Assembly: GCF_963675165.1 (NCBI RefSeq)
Contig: NC_087378.1
Span: 2,701,525-2,765,524 of the forward strand
DNA length: 64,000 bases
DNA from: Halichondria panicea
Taxonomy: Eukaryota; Porifera; Demospongiae; Suberitida; Halichondriidae
Reading direction: 5' to 3'
Position numbers and translations under genes: made by a program. Under the pieces are notes generated by a model that did not search any database, was not told the DNA's origin, and saw only the letters and a program-made list of their open reading frames with translations. Below are positions 47,901-57,968 of this stretch, piece after piece; within the stretch, counting starts at the first letter, position 1, and every line of letters begins with the position of its first letter.

Positions 47901-50900
47901 GGATAAATTGTATTACAACCCTACATAATTGTTCGTACATCTACATGTACTTCCTACCCTTTTCATATCACAAGAAATAAGAGCCATCATAATAATAATA
48001 ATTATACACCATGCAGTCTATACCTCCACAGTAGTTGAGATGAGTACTACTTTTTGTAACAACAGTATGAATGATTGTAGTTTTCTTGTCACCCAGTTTT
48101 GAATGTCATGCCTGTACACACAGAGAGTGATGGGAGGCTCTGACAGAAAACCTTGTCTCATTGTGTCCGACTTAGTCAACGGGACATACCAGTTCACTCT
48201 TAAGTTGACCAACAAGAATGGGGAAATAGCTGAGGACAGTGTGACAGTGACCGTCCTGCCAAACCCGTCTGACCGGTTTCTCCTACAAATTCATTTGGAT
48301 GGCGATATCACACAGTTTACACAAGTTGATGTGGTACGAGATTGTGGTAGATATAGCATTTGACACGAGAGTGAGCTGCCTGTATGTATGATAATTATAT
48401 CATTTACAACATACACATGTACTCTTTAAATCACTCTCACCATTGGTCACTCACTCTTTCTACAGAAAAGAATTCGCTCCAGCCCATGTGTGTATATACT
48501 TACTCTAACACATTGTATGTACTGTCATGACCTAACCCTAACCCTAACACTAGGCTTGTCCCCACTCCCACTTCTGCCCCTTATTCCCATTGTATGTACT
48601 GTCATGACCTAACCCTAACCCTAGGCTTGTCCCCACTCCCACTTCCACCCATTGTATGTACTGTCATGACCTAACCCTAACCCTAACACTAGGCTTGTCC
48701 CCACTCCCACTTCCGCTCCTTCCATTGTATGTACTGTCATGACCTAACCCTAACCCTAACACTAGGCTTGTCCCCACTCCCACTTCCGCACATTGTATGT
48801 ACTGTCATGACCTAACCCTAACCCTAACCCTAGGCTTGTCCCCACTCCCACTTCCGCCTATTGTATGTACTGTCATGACCTAACCCTAACCCTAGCCAAC
48901 CCGTATCCACAAATATATGGCTATTATTGCATGCTGGAAATATAGTCATGTATTCTGTACGTGTAACAAAAATGCGGTTTTTACCTCCTGATTCGCAACC
49001 GTCCCCTCTCACACAGGACCATTTTAAGCATGCTCTGACCTACCTTCTCTACAACGGTTCTGATGAATATGATGTCCAAGTAGTGTCCGTGAACCCTGCT
49101 GACACACATATCATGGTAGAGTTCTTTGCCATGGGGCACAACTCTAAGAAGATAATGAATACCACAGAGGCTTACTACAAGTTGACAGAGAAGGGGCAGA
49201 ACTTCCACTACACCTCTTACCACATTCTTAAGGTGGACATGAAAGGTGTGTCATCGTCAATACCAACATAGTTATATACCTACATGTACATGCATGGTTC
49301 TGCCCACTGACCACTGCAGCTCTTATAAGCGACCAGCACTTACTCTCTGCGACCACTAGATACAGTAACTCCATAGCTAGCTACAGCTGTAGCTTGTTCT
49401 GAGCATGCGAATAATTGTGCTGAGTCTGCAGTACTACTACGATCAAGTACAAACATACCGAATTATTTAGTGCTAGATCTATAGTCTCAAAGACTTAGAG
49501 CTAGAGAGGGGTCCTAGTTCCAAGAGGATATGTCAAGAACTATAAAGTGATTCCAGTGTCAGCAAGTACAGCTTTATAGTGATTCACATACTTGCATGTC
49601 TTTATCATAGTTATATCATTGAACGGAAATTGTTTCTCTAGACCAACAATTTTTTACGGGGGTCCCGGATCCCCCCTTTGTAGTTTAGCCACCACTCAAC
49701 AAATCCTGGGCAGAACCCTGAATATGTATAATTTATAATGTGCTTTCTATATAATGACAGTCAGTCAGTCAGTGTATGAGTGTTTAAGGTTATAATTAAT
49801 TAATACTGTATAGCGCAAAATTTTAAAGGCACTTATATTTTGTGGAATGGCCTCTAAAAGCATTTCGTTGCACAATATTCGCGGAATGACTGCTTACCGG
49901 AAGCCACGCCTTTAAATATTTGCACATTATAGCAGATAATTCTAATTAAAGAACAATTTTCGTGATTTTCGTGTAGGATTGCTAACCCACGAAATCTGCG
50001 AAAATTAAGCCCCTCGAAAATTTCGTTCAATACAGTAGTGTCTCTTGGGAAAACAATATCGTAATAATTATTTTGGTTGCTTTATGTCCACTTTTCTGCC
50101 CTCTAGTGTGCCAGTTGCCCTGCTCTGGTCATGGGTCATGTGACCCAAAGACGAGGAAGTGTCAGTGCTCCACCTACTGGATGGAGAACCCCTTCAAGTC
50201 CCAACTGGGGAGAAAGGAGAGCAACTGTGGTATGTGATGTGCGTTCGCCACGTTCTTACAACTTCTGCTCCTTATGTTTATGTTGTAGTCTCTTCTGATG
50301 AAGTTTCAGGCTTGTGTAGGACAATGTATATGTAGCATCAGCATGCAAAATATGCATTCGCAGAGTCACAATGTCACTAACTTTTACATTCAACTTCACC
50401 TTACACCTGAGCTTAATGAATTGTGTTATGAAGTGGTTTCCATTTTGTTATCTCTCAGAGTGGAGTGTGTTCTATGTTACACTGGTAGTACTTGGTGTCG
50501 TGGCTGTGCTCCTCCTTGTACTCTGGATCTGCTGCTGCTGTTGTTTGAAAAAGTTCGCAATGTTTATTCACATTCTGCACCTGTGCATGTCCCAGAGTGA
50601 CAAATGTCAGACTAGCATATTTTTGTTGTGCATGCCTATCTTCTCCCCTTTTATAGAAAACTTACTGCATGTAATGGCTGATTAACAACTGTACACATGC
50701 ACCTACGCGTATAATTGCCTTATAAAGTGGGGTTGGTATAACAGTTTCGTGTTTTTGTTGATTAATTTATACCCACGAACAACATTAGTATCACATGCTT
50801 GCATGTGAAATCCTTTCTAACAATCTTTCTGCGAAAGTTTATACCCTCGAAATATATCCGCTATACCTTACGTAGTATGGCCTGCTGTGGCGCATGTGTG

Positions 50901-51254
50901 ATTATAATTATAGCGGCAGTACTTGCAGTATCTCATGCAATGACGATCTACGTGTCTCTCTTGTACATATACAGAAGACGTCGTACTCGCTCCAAGCGCA
51001 GGATTCGCTATGCCATTCTGGACAACAAGGGTGACCCAGAGGCCATGCAGATGCTCCCCAAGGACTACCAGCAGACTAGCCTAATGGTCAGTGAGTCCGA
51101 GACAGAGGAGGAGATTCTTTTTGATTCCTCTCGCAAGATTCTCAACAACGATACCAGGAAAGGAGGCAAAAACGTGAAGAATGGAAAAATTATAACCGGG
51201 GATGACAAGATTGGAAATCAGAGTTCCAGGAGTGGAAATAACAATACTGACTAA
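41551..51254 (+). CDS. KIAA0319/KIAA0319L-like PKD-repeat transmembrane glycoprotein
   Basis: Type I membrane protein of the family of KIAA0319 (dyslexia-associated) and KIAA0319L. Exons: 41551-41599, 41693-42106, 42315-42566, 42949-43133, about 43405-43643, 44968-45143, 45819-45981, 46451-46764, 47054-47223, 47346-47497, 48124-48333, 49017-49245, 50107-50229, 50459-50552 and 50975-51254; about 1,000 aa. In order: signal peptide (MRHIVALLGFTCLLYS); Cys-rich MANSC-type domain (ECIQACCDIGPEKCQYAWMF); Thr/Pro-rich linker; about five PKD domains with YKWEKVSGPE, HWEEVSGPLGS, YKWTYLSGPG, FKWTQLDGPT and YQWSRAKDSP strands and LTVTDSDG-type ends; EGF-like PCSGHGSCDPKTRKCQC; a transmembrane helix before CCCCCLKK; and a cytoplasmic tail RYAILDNKGDPEAM ..SLMVSESE shared with vertebrate members. 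The exon near 43405 is uncertain: either it is continuous or it contains a 36-bp intron. Confidence 0.9.
43195..43276. mobile_element. Short CGTATAGCG-family MITE remnant
   Basis: TACCGTATAGCAGGTATAAT at the left and ATACCCGCTATATGGTA at the right, in an intron of the PKD gene. Confidence 0.6.
43862..44045. mobile_element. CGTATAGCG-family MITE remnant
   Basis: Contains GGGTAAAAATTTCGTTCAAC, GTGATTTTCGTGAGTAAAA, GGTAAGCTATGCCTACG and GGAGGTCAGCTTGCCCAC. The same block order occurs in the better-preserved element at 47545-47853. Confidence 0.55.
44886..44960. repeat. (CACG)n/(CA)n microsatellite
   Basis: ACACACGCACGCACGCACAC-type simple repeat directly upstream of the exon at 44968; it forms part of the intron's 3' end before ACACCAG. 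Confidence 0.95.
45170..45595. repeat. C-rich minisatellite in the PKD gene
   Basis: About eleven tandem units of 36-44 bp. Each is TACATGTATGCATGTATATG followed by ATGCAC and a C-run of 7-20 bases. Units differ mainly in C-run length. It lies in the intron after the exon ending at 45143. Confidence 0.95.
47545..47853. mobile_element. CGTATAGCG-family MITE with an internal tandem duplication
   Basis: Left end ATATCGTATAGCGTGTAAG; right end ACCCGCTATACGGTA. A segment of about 113 bp starting CATTTCCTGCACTGCATTCC and ending ACGAAAATTACCCGCTAT is present twice in tandem (47630-47739 and 47741-47850), so the right end is duplicated. Confidence 0.75.
48515..48897. repeat. Minisatellite carrying telomere-like CCCTAA repeats
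   Basis: Six units of about 60-68 bp: CATTGTATGTACTGTCATGA, then CCTAACCCTAACCCTAA (two to three CCCTAA hexamers, often followed by CACTAGG), then CTTGTCCCCACTCCCACTTC. It lies in an intron of the PKD gene upstream of the exon at 49017. Confidence 0.95.
49804..50036. mobile_element. MITE, TACTGTATAGCGC family
   Basis: Left TACTGTATAGCGCAAAATTT; right CGAAAATTTCGTTCAATACAGTA. The interior (GGCACTTATATTTTGTGGAA, GACTGCTTACCGGAAGCCAC, GATTGCTAACCCACGAAAT) is the reverse complement of the element at 55473-55700. Confidence 0.8.
50725..50872. mobile_element. Diverged CGTATAGCG-family MITE
   Basis: Contains TATACCCACGAAC and ends ATACCCTCGAAATATATCCG then CTATACC. The left end is eroded. Lies in the last intron of the PKD gene. 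Confidence 0.45.
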
Positions 51255-51469
51255 GTCATTTGCTAATAATGACCTATATAATTATAGTGAATTAATCATT
51301 TACTTTCCTAACCAACTTCATGCAATTCACCTGTGTATAATTATACATTACTTTTTAAAAATCTCAACCTCCATTATATGCATGCACATAATTATACGTG
51401 ATTTTGTTCTGATTTTCTGTAAGCATGTAGATCTTGTGAATTTAAAATTAATGTCAGCGCTTCGAAAAT

Positions 51470-54400
51470 ATGCCGCATGTTGCTAATTTAAAGATGAGTA
51501 TGATTCTCCGGGTTCCTGCTGTCGCCCATAAATCATGGCTCTTCTCAAGCTCTGTATGCTATGAGCTGATATTTTCACTCGGCCTGAGGCATGGAGTGAT
51601 CAGAAGCATCTCCTCCACAGAAGGGCAGCAGAGCACCTCATCCAGTGGGTTCAGGAACATTGAGGTGATGGACGTTAACAGGGTGAGGGTAATTGGTCTG
51701 AATCGCCCCAGGCAACGAAATGCAGTCAATCGTCAGACGGCGAAGGAGCTTTATAGTGCATTTCGTCTCTTTGATGAAGACGATAGCTCAGATGTGGCTG
51801 TTTTGTATGGGAAAGGAGGAACGTTCTGTGCTGGCTATGACTTGAAAGAGCTCGCGAGTGCCAGTACGAAAAACGGTGGCATGGATATAAACGAGTTCTT
51901 ACAGGACTGTGCTGCCGAGACTGATGTTGGACCCATGGTAACAGCATCATTTATTAGCCTCCTCCTTAGCAATGGCTTTCCTTTTCTTTTTAACCCCCCC
52001 GGCCAAAAAGTTACGCATGCAATATCTTTTATGCTCACTAGACTACTGTTATAATTATATATAATTGACAGTTAGTAGGCCTGAATCTGTGGATGTGGTC
52101 TGACAATTACCAATTTGTCCATCAGGGTCCCTCCCGACTGATGCTGAACAAACCAGTGATAGCGGCAGTTAGTGGTTTTGCTGTAGCTGGAGGTCTGGAG
52201 TTGGCTCTCTTGTGTGACATGAGGGTAGCAGAAGAGGACGCAACATTCGGAGTGTTCTGCAGACGATTTGGTGAGACGTAGGACTAATGTAAAATGCGTT
52301 GTTAGCTCTTTTTATATGATGAGTGATCGACCTCTATAATATTATGAAGATCACGTATAATTATAGAGTCGGGTTATACAGTGGAACCCCTCTATAAACG
52401 GACACCTTTGGGGAACAATATTTTGGCCTTTATACAGAGGTGGCCTTGTTGAGAGTGTACATGAACTGTTCATTTGGGACCTGGCCGTTATATAGCAGCT
52501 GGCCTTTATTCGGAGGTGGTTGTTAACGGAGGTTCCACTGTATTTATATATATATATATATACCGTAGTGCTATAAAAATAATTTTGGCCAATTTTAAGA
52601 ATTAAGAAACGTGCGATATTTATTTTTTGCGATTATTAATTAAACGCTGTGATTTAAATGTACAGGCCTCTAAATAATTGTGTGACACAAAAGTATGCAA
52701 TTTGTAAATTATGTCCGCGCTATGTACTGTATGTAAAAAATCTGAAATGACTACCCGTCACCTTAAGGTAGTTAGTATGAAGAGAAGAGGGCATGCAACT
52801 CAATGTATACTGTGTATACGTCATATTATTGATGAGTCAGCAGGATATGCTATAGCCAACCGCCCACTAGAGGAGGTTGGTCACAATTCATTAAGATTCA
52901 CGTGAGCTTATGTCTGTGTAAAAACTCCAAACCGCTGAGTCGGCACTTTTTATCTACTTTCTTCCATTAGCTCGTTTATCTCTCTTGTATAACATCTCCT
53001 GTTAGTTTATGAGTCATAGTAGTTTAACACTATGATTGCTATACCTGCTACGTCAAGACAGGAGTCAAAGAAACAAAGGATTTGCAGCAACAACTCAAAG
53101 TTTGTGGTTTCTGCCTCGTTGCTCTAGTACGACTATGCTACTCACTTTCTAGTTTCACTGAGCATTGTTAGCATCATTTACTACTAACTATATAGTATAG
53201 AGAGCTACAATCATCTACAGTATGTTAGCTTAGCTACAATATATAGCTACTTTCTCTGTATTAAAATTTCCATATTATCTTCACTGTGCACGCACAAAAA
53301 CAGTGCACGTGCAATGCTATTTTTAGACATAAGACCCCGCCCATTTATAATACGATAGATTGTAGTTGCATGCCCTCTTCTCTTCATATGCCCTTGGTGT
53401 CACGCATGAATTCTATAGCACTATAATTATACTGTAGACGATTTTCGCTAATCCAGCTCTCTGTAGTACGATCACATTGATATACTTGGTCGTTTTGTTT
53501 GGTACGGATTGCTAACTTGATCTTTATTGCACAAATTCGCCCTGAAATACAACCATTCGCTACTCCGTGTTCTGGCTGCCCTAAACTAGATTTTTAGTGT
53601 GATTTTATACATTTATTACGATTGAATATGACGTTTTGGGTATGGTTTGGCAGATCAAAATTAAATAGAGACATTAATGATTCATTGTCTTTGAGACAGA
53701 ACCGCAAATTAGTCATTAGATTCGAGGTAGAGACCGCTATTTAGCTGCGGCTATTTTCTGAAATACAGCCACCTCGCTATTCCGGCCAAGCTGCATTGTC
53801 TCAAGGGTGACCAGAGTCGACTAGCTGACTGTACGGGAAAATAGCAGTCTATCACACTATGGATTAGCCTCGATCCCAGGCCGAGTTTTCGCTTTTATAA
53901 CGGTTAGGCGAACAACTAGGCGAACAACTAGGCCTAACCGTTATAAAAGCGAAAACTCGGCCTGGGATCGAGGCTAACTATGGATGTGCAATTTATGTTT
54001 TCAAATAAATCCGGCTTACTTAATTTGACATGCACATAATTATATTCGTTGTGCTATAGGTGTACCACTGATCGATGGTGGAACAGTTCGCCTTCCAGCA
54101 CTCATTGGTCTATCTAGAGCTCTGGATATGATACTCACAGGCAGGCCAGTATTGGCACAGGAAGCACTTGCCATGGGTACGTACCGTTAGCTCTGAGTCT
54201 CAGCATAATTGTATCTCCCCATAACTATGTGGTGATTCTAATATCGTATAGCAGGCAATTTTCTAGATTTAAACATTTTGTGCATTTCAACCCAAGCCGC
54301 GAAATGTTCAACCGCAAAAAATACATGTCTGTTTCAATACACCAGTCCACTAAAAAAAAAACCAAACCATTGCTATCCATACACGAAATTTACCTATTCG

Positions 54401-55036
54401 TAGAACCTCGAAATTGAAAATTACCTACCATGTATATAATACGAACAGGGGCTCCTGATATGAATGAACAACTTCTTTCATCAATAAACAGCGGTAATGT
54501 ACGCTCACCCACAATATTGCCTAGTGCTAGTGTTATTTTTAGGGTTAAGGGTTAGTGTGGTAGTCTCGCTGCCTCGGTCCCAGGCTGATTTTTTTCTAAT
54601 AGACAGGAAGGGGGAAAATACGACTTGGCGTTCAATTAGAGAAAAGTCGGCCGGGAACGAGGCTAGGGTTAGTGTTGATGTTTTTAGTGCTGTACAATTA
54701 CCCAATTCAAGGTCATACTATAACAATGACCAATCATGATCGTTGTTTCATGCAGGATTGGTAAATAGAGTTGTGCCTCGAGGAAATGCTCTGAATGAAG
54801 CATTGGTTCTGGCCAATCAAATTGCAGCATTCCCACAAGCATGTATGAGAGCGGATCGTAATTCTGCATATCACTCAATGTACAAGACCAAAGACTCCTC
54901 AGACAAAAACAAAAACTGGTTGAAGGAAGGACTTTCTTTTGAGTACTCTAATGGCGTTAGCGTCATTGAAAAAGAGTCAGTGTATGGTGCACAAAAGTTT
55001 GCCAGTGGAGTGGGAAGAAAAGGAAAATTTGACTAG
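51470..55036 (+). CDS. Enoyl-CoA hydratase/isomerase (crotonase) family protein, probably mitochondrial
   Basis: Crotonase-fold enzyme acting on acyl-CoA thioesters. Exons: 51470-51937, 52126-52270, 54060-54176 and 54756-55036; 336 aa. A second in-frame Met at 51494 would give 328 aa. The N-terminal about 45 residues are basic/hydrophobic and resemble a mitochondrial targeting peptide. The catalytic core shows [11 protein letters not shown], the oxyanion-hole segment [12 protein letters not shown], and [20 protein letters not shown] with Glu at the first general-base position. It continues [20 protein letters not shown], where classical hydratases carry a second Glu. That text resembles bacterial crotonobetainyl/other ECH paralogs more than human ECHS1, so the substrate is unknown. 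It starts 215 bp after the stop of the PKD gene on the same strand. Intron 2 (1.8 kb) is mostly repeats. Confidence 0.9.
52379..52540. mobile_element. TA-flanked MITE with CAGTGGAACC ends
   Basis: CAGTGGAACC at the left and GGTTCCACTG at the right, flanked by TA (52377-52378, 52541-52542). The interior pairs ACAGAGGTGGCC with GGCCTTTATTCGGAGGTGG. A degraded relative is near 31430-31560 (AGTGGACCCCTTTACAAGC). Confidence 0.8.
52565..53440. mobile_element. Inverted-repeat element in ECH intron 2
   Basis: AGAGAAGAGGGCATGCAACT at about 52780 is mirrored by AGTTGCATGCCCTCTTCTCT at about 53366, and AGTGCTATA at 52567 by TATAGCACT at about 53413. Outer ends are approximate. No coding sequence recognised. 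Confidence 0.55.
53865..53976. mobile_element. Hairpin transposon, TAGCCTCGA family, with perfect 9-bp target duplication
   Basis: Arms of about 45 bp: TAGCCTCGATCCCAGGCCGA.. and ..TCGGCCTGGGATCGAGGCTA. Flanked on both sides by ACTATGGAT (53856-53864 and 53977-53985). The element is almost a pure palindrome of 112 bp. Confidence 0.9.
54242..54434. mobile_element. Diverged CGTATAGCG-family MITE
   Basis: ATCGTATAGCAGGCAATTTT at the left; CGAAATTGAAAATTACCTAC then CATGTAT at the right. Lies in ECH intron 3. Confidence 0.5.
54558..54665. mobile_element. Hairpin transposon, TAGCCTCGA family, with 9-bp target duplication
   Basis: GTAGTCTCGCTGCCTCGGTC.. at the left and GGGAACGAGGCTA at the right, with pairing CGGCC/GGCTG-type arms. 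GGGTTAGTG occurs on both sides (54549-54557, 54666-54674). More diverged than the copy at 53865. Confidence 0.6.
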
Positions 55037-55989
55037 ACTTTGCATAAACAATTCAAATGTGTGTGTGCACTTGCTCACTAGGTATTGAACTTTGGATTAT
55101 CAATCACTTCATTACTAGGCCCTGGAACATTGTTCAACAAACTTTCTTATTTTTCTCAGCGCTTTTTTCAAGCCACCAACATTTCGGGGTTGACATTGAA
55201 CATCTTTTTTACTTTTGATATTGTTTCTACAGTAGGGGTGTGGTCATTTGAGCCTAAAATGAAACCAACTATATACATGTATCTGAAAAATTTTTGTTCC
55301 TTGAAAATAAAGCACTATAATTATGGTACTCAACAGCCAACTTGTACATTTCATAAGCTGCTCCATGCCTATAATACTCCTCTCCCCCCGACCTAGCTAT
55401 TGAGAGACTTCACTGTGCTTTCAATGAACATTAAGCCAAATGTTGTATCATGCACTCTTTGGTTGCTGTTTATACCGTATAGCGCGAAATTTTCGAGGGG
55501 CTTAATTTTTGCGGATTTCGTGGGTTAGAATCCTACACGAAAATTAAGTTCATGAAAATTGAATTACCTGCTATAACATGCATAGATTTAAAGGCGTGGC
55601 TTCCGGTAAGCAGTCATTCCGCAAACATTGTGCAACGAAATAGCTTTTAGAGGCTAATCCACGAAATATAAGTGCCTCGAAAATTTCGCGCTATACGGTA
55701 TATAGTGACAAACAGTTGGCCTTATCAGGCCCGGATCTAGGGGGTGGGTTTCAGGGGTTGCAACCCCCCCAAGCACTCACAAAAACTAGCTCAACCTACA
55801 CTTGGCTAAATGAGCAATGTGGCTGGATCCGCCCGGCCTACTTATTAGTCTACATAATTAACAGTTGCTACGTATTTACCATGCACACATGATAAATGTG
55901 GAGGTTTCTGTGCAAAGCATGCAATTACTAAAAACAGTTTTTATGTAACACGGCAAAATATACAAAATAAAATCAGTTGGGTCAGTCCA
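55037..55989. other. Interval between the ECH gene and the RPLP0 remnants
   Basis: 3' flank of the ECH gene, then the MITE at 55473-55700. No further gene recognised. Confidence 0.5.
55473..55700. mobile_element. MITE, TACCGTATAGCGCG family
   Basis: TACCGTATAGCGCGAAATTT at the left and AAATTTCGCGCTATACGGTA at the right form perfect terminal inverted repeats. The interior matches 49804-50036 in the opposite orientation. Confidence 0.88.
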
Positions 55990-56724
55990 AAGCTCATGTC
56001 ATTGTCAGATTTGTGAGATTACTGCCTTGTCTATTCCCTTCTCTTCGGCTACAACAGCGAGAGCCACTCGGATCAGCCATGCGCAAATGCTTTAGCCTAC
56101 AAAACGATAAAACCGAATAAAGAAGTTGTTTTGGAGGAGCATGTTGTTCTACAGCTGAGTGTTGTAATTATTTGCCTCATAGTAGGTAAGAGAATGGTGC
56201 TCATCAACTAGAATCAGAGAGAGCGTACTCAGTATAATCATAGGCCAGATATGCATGGATGTGTACAATAAATACGTTATAGCAACCTGATACTTGTAAA
56301 GGCTTTTGAAGGTGAGGCATCAGTAGCAACAATAATATGTTATTATTATAGGAGATTCTAGAGTTAAGTACTTGCATGCACGCATATATAAGCATACCTT
56401 AAAATCGGAACAGGCCACAAAATGGGGTATCCAATCTGGAGGGAAACACCGGAAACAGAAAAAGCAAATGTTATTGCGTGACTTGACAGAATGTCTACAC
56501 ATCAATTATAGGCGCATTATAAGCTTCAGAAGGAAGGCAGAATGGATGTGATCAACACAGTGTGTTCAGTACATGTAACATCCAGTCTTTCATCACAAGC
56601 CACCAGTACATCAACCTACATGTAACTACGTCTAGCAACTAACATACCACCAAAAACTGCTGAATGAGATCCTCCTCTTTGACGTCCAGAATACTGGGAG
56701 GGAACACCGAGCCACCCTCGAACA
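55990..56724 (-). pseudogene. Tandem copy C of the RPLP0 3' half (exons 4-7), decayed
   Basis: 56724-56648 is an intact, splice-competent copy of RPLP0 exon 4 ([20 protein letters not shown]). Exon 5 (about 56398-56460) has lost its acceptor and first codons, exon 6 (about 56280-56330) is barely recognisable, and exon 7 (56096 downwards) has lost the reading frame. No exons 1-3 precede it other than those of the functional gene. Introns retain the snoRNA candidate and other segments. Confidence 0.85.
56522..56601 (-). ncRNA. Box C/D snoRNA candidate, copy C (SNORD83/snR52-like)
   Basis: Minus strand. Box C GTGATGA at 56596-56590; box D CTGA at 56529-56526; guide CTGCCTTCCTT directly upstream of box D, complementary to 11 nt of 18S rRNA. 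Sits about 66 nt before the remnant of exon 5. Confidence 0.6.
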
Positions 56725-56977
56725 CTGTATGGGGGGGAGGGGGAATTGAAATTAAGTATTAATGGTTGCATATTCAAACGATGTAGTAACAGACTGAAGT
56801 ACAGCTTTTTCTTGCACTTTTTGGTGCTTTCCCTGGCAAATTCTACAGCAAGTAATTTTCCCATTGCAAATAATTATGTTGTAGAGAAATTAATTGCCTG
56901 CAATACACATCATTAATATATACTACTCACACAATAACTAGTCGTCACTTGGGCAAAATATCACAAGTTCACTGGAT

Positions 56978-57698
56978 TCAATAGTTCAAATCCCATGTCA
57001 TCGTCAACAATTCTGGCTCAGGCTCCTTAGCAGCTGCCTTGTCTGCTCCTTTCTCTTCGACTACAGCAGCAAAAGCACTTGGATTGGCCACAAATGCTTT
57101 AGCCTACAAAACAATAAAACAGGATAAAGAAATGGTTTTTAGAGGGGCAAATTGTTTTACAACTGGGTAGGGTAAATATCTGCCTCATAGTAGGTAAGAG
57201 AATGGTGCTCATCAGCTAGAATCAGAGAGAGCGTACTCAGTATAATCATAGGCCAGATGCATAATTCTGGGTAAGGCATCTGTAGCAACAATACATGTAG
57301 CGCATTGAGGTAATCACTGCACATAATTATACGATACATCATACCATTGTATGATGTAATATGACAATAGAGTAGGAACAGACGCCACAGTAGGGTATCC
57401 AACCTGGAGGGAAACAGCTGCCATCCTGCAACACATAAAAGCAAACGTAATTACGTAACTTGACACGTATACACATTAATTAATTACAGACACACATTTA
57501 ACATAAGCTTCAGAAGGAAGGCAGTAATGGATGTGATCAACACAGTGTGTTCAGTGCATGTAACATCCAGTCTTTCATCACAAGCCACCAGTACATCAAC
57601 GATGTCTAGCTACTAACATACCGCCAAAAACTGCTGATTGAGATTCTCCTCTTTGACGTCCAGAATACTGGGAGGGAACACCAAGCCACTCTCAAGCA
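56978..57698 (-). pseudogene. Tandem copy B of the RPLP0 3' half (exons 4-7), decayed
   Basis: Exon 4 copy 57698-57622 is open with both splice sites ([20 protein letters not shown]). The exon 5 copy (about 57425-57345) has a one-base deletion after YPTVASVPT. The exon 6 copy (about 57290) is degenerate. The exon 7 copy (57103-56978) reads AKAFVANPSAFAAVVEEKG but is frameshifted in the acidic tail, ending TWDLNY instead of the conserved [10 protein letters not shown]. It cannot make a functional stalk-binding C-terminus. Confidence 0.88.
57506..57586 (-). ncRNA. Box C/D snoRNA candidate, copy B (SNORD83/snR52-like)
   Basis: Minus strand. Box C GTGATGA (57581-57575), D' CTGA, C' TGATCA, guide CTGCCTTCCTT, box D CTGA (57513-57510). 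About 85 nt upstream of the exon 5 acceptor remnant. All boxes are intact. Confidence 0.65.
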
Positions 57699-57968
57699 CT
57701 GTATAGGGGAAAAGATGAACAAAATTAAAAATTAAGTACTAACGGTAGCGTTAGAAGGATGTTGTAACAGATTGACATACGGCTCTTTCTTGCATGTTTG
57801 TTTCCACACTTGGTGCTTTCCCTGGCATATTCTAGCAATTTCATTGCATTGCATGCAAATGTGTTTTTTGGTAAGTGCATGCAATACTACTCACATGACA
57901 ATAACTTTAAACCAAACTTGTAAGTCACTTGGCAAAATATCACCACAAAATCAGTTAGTGTGTTAAAA

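Noticed and set aside
44886-48897. CRISPR-like regular repeats
   Set aside because: The tandem units are microsatellite or minisatellite arrays in introns of an animal gene, without distinct spacers or cas genes.
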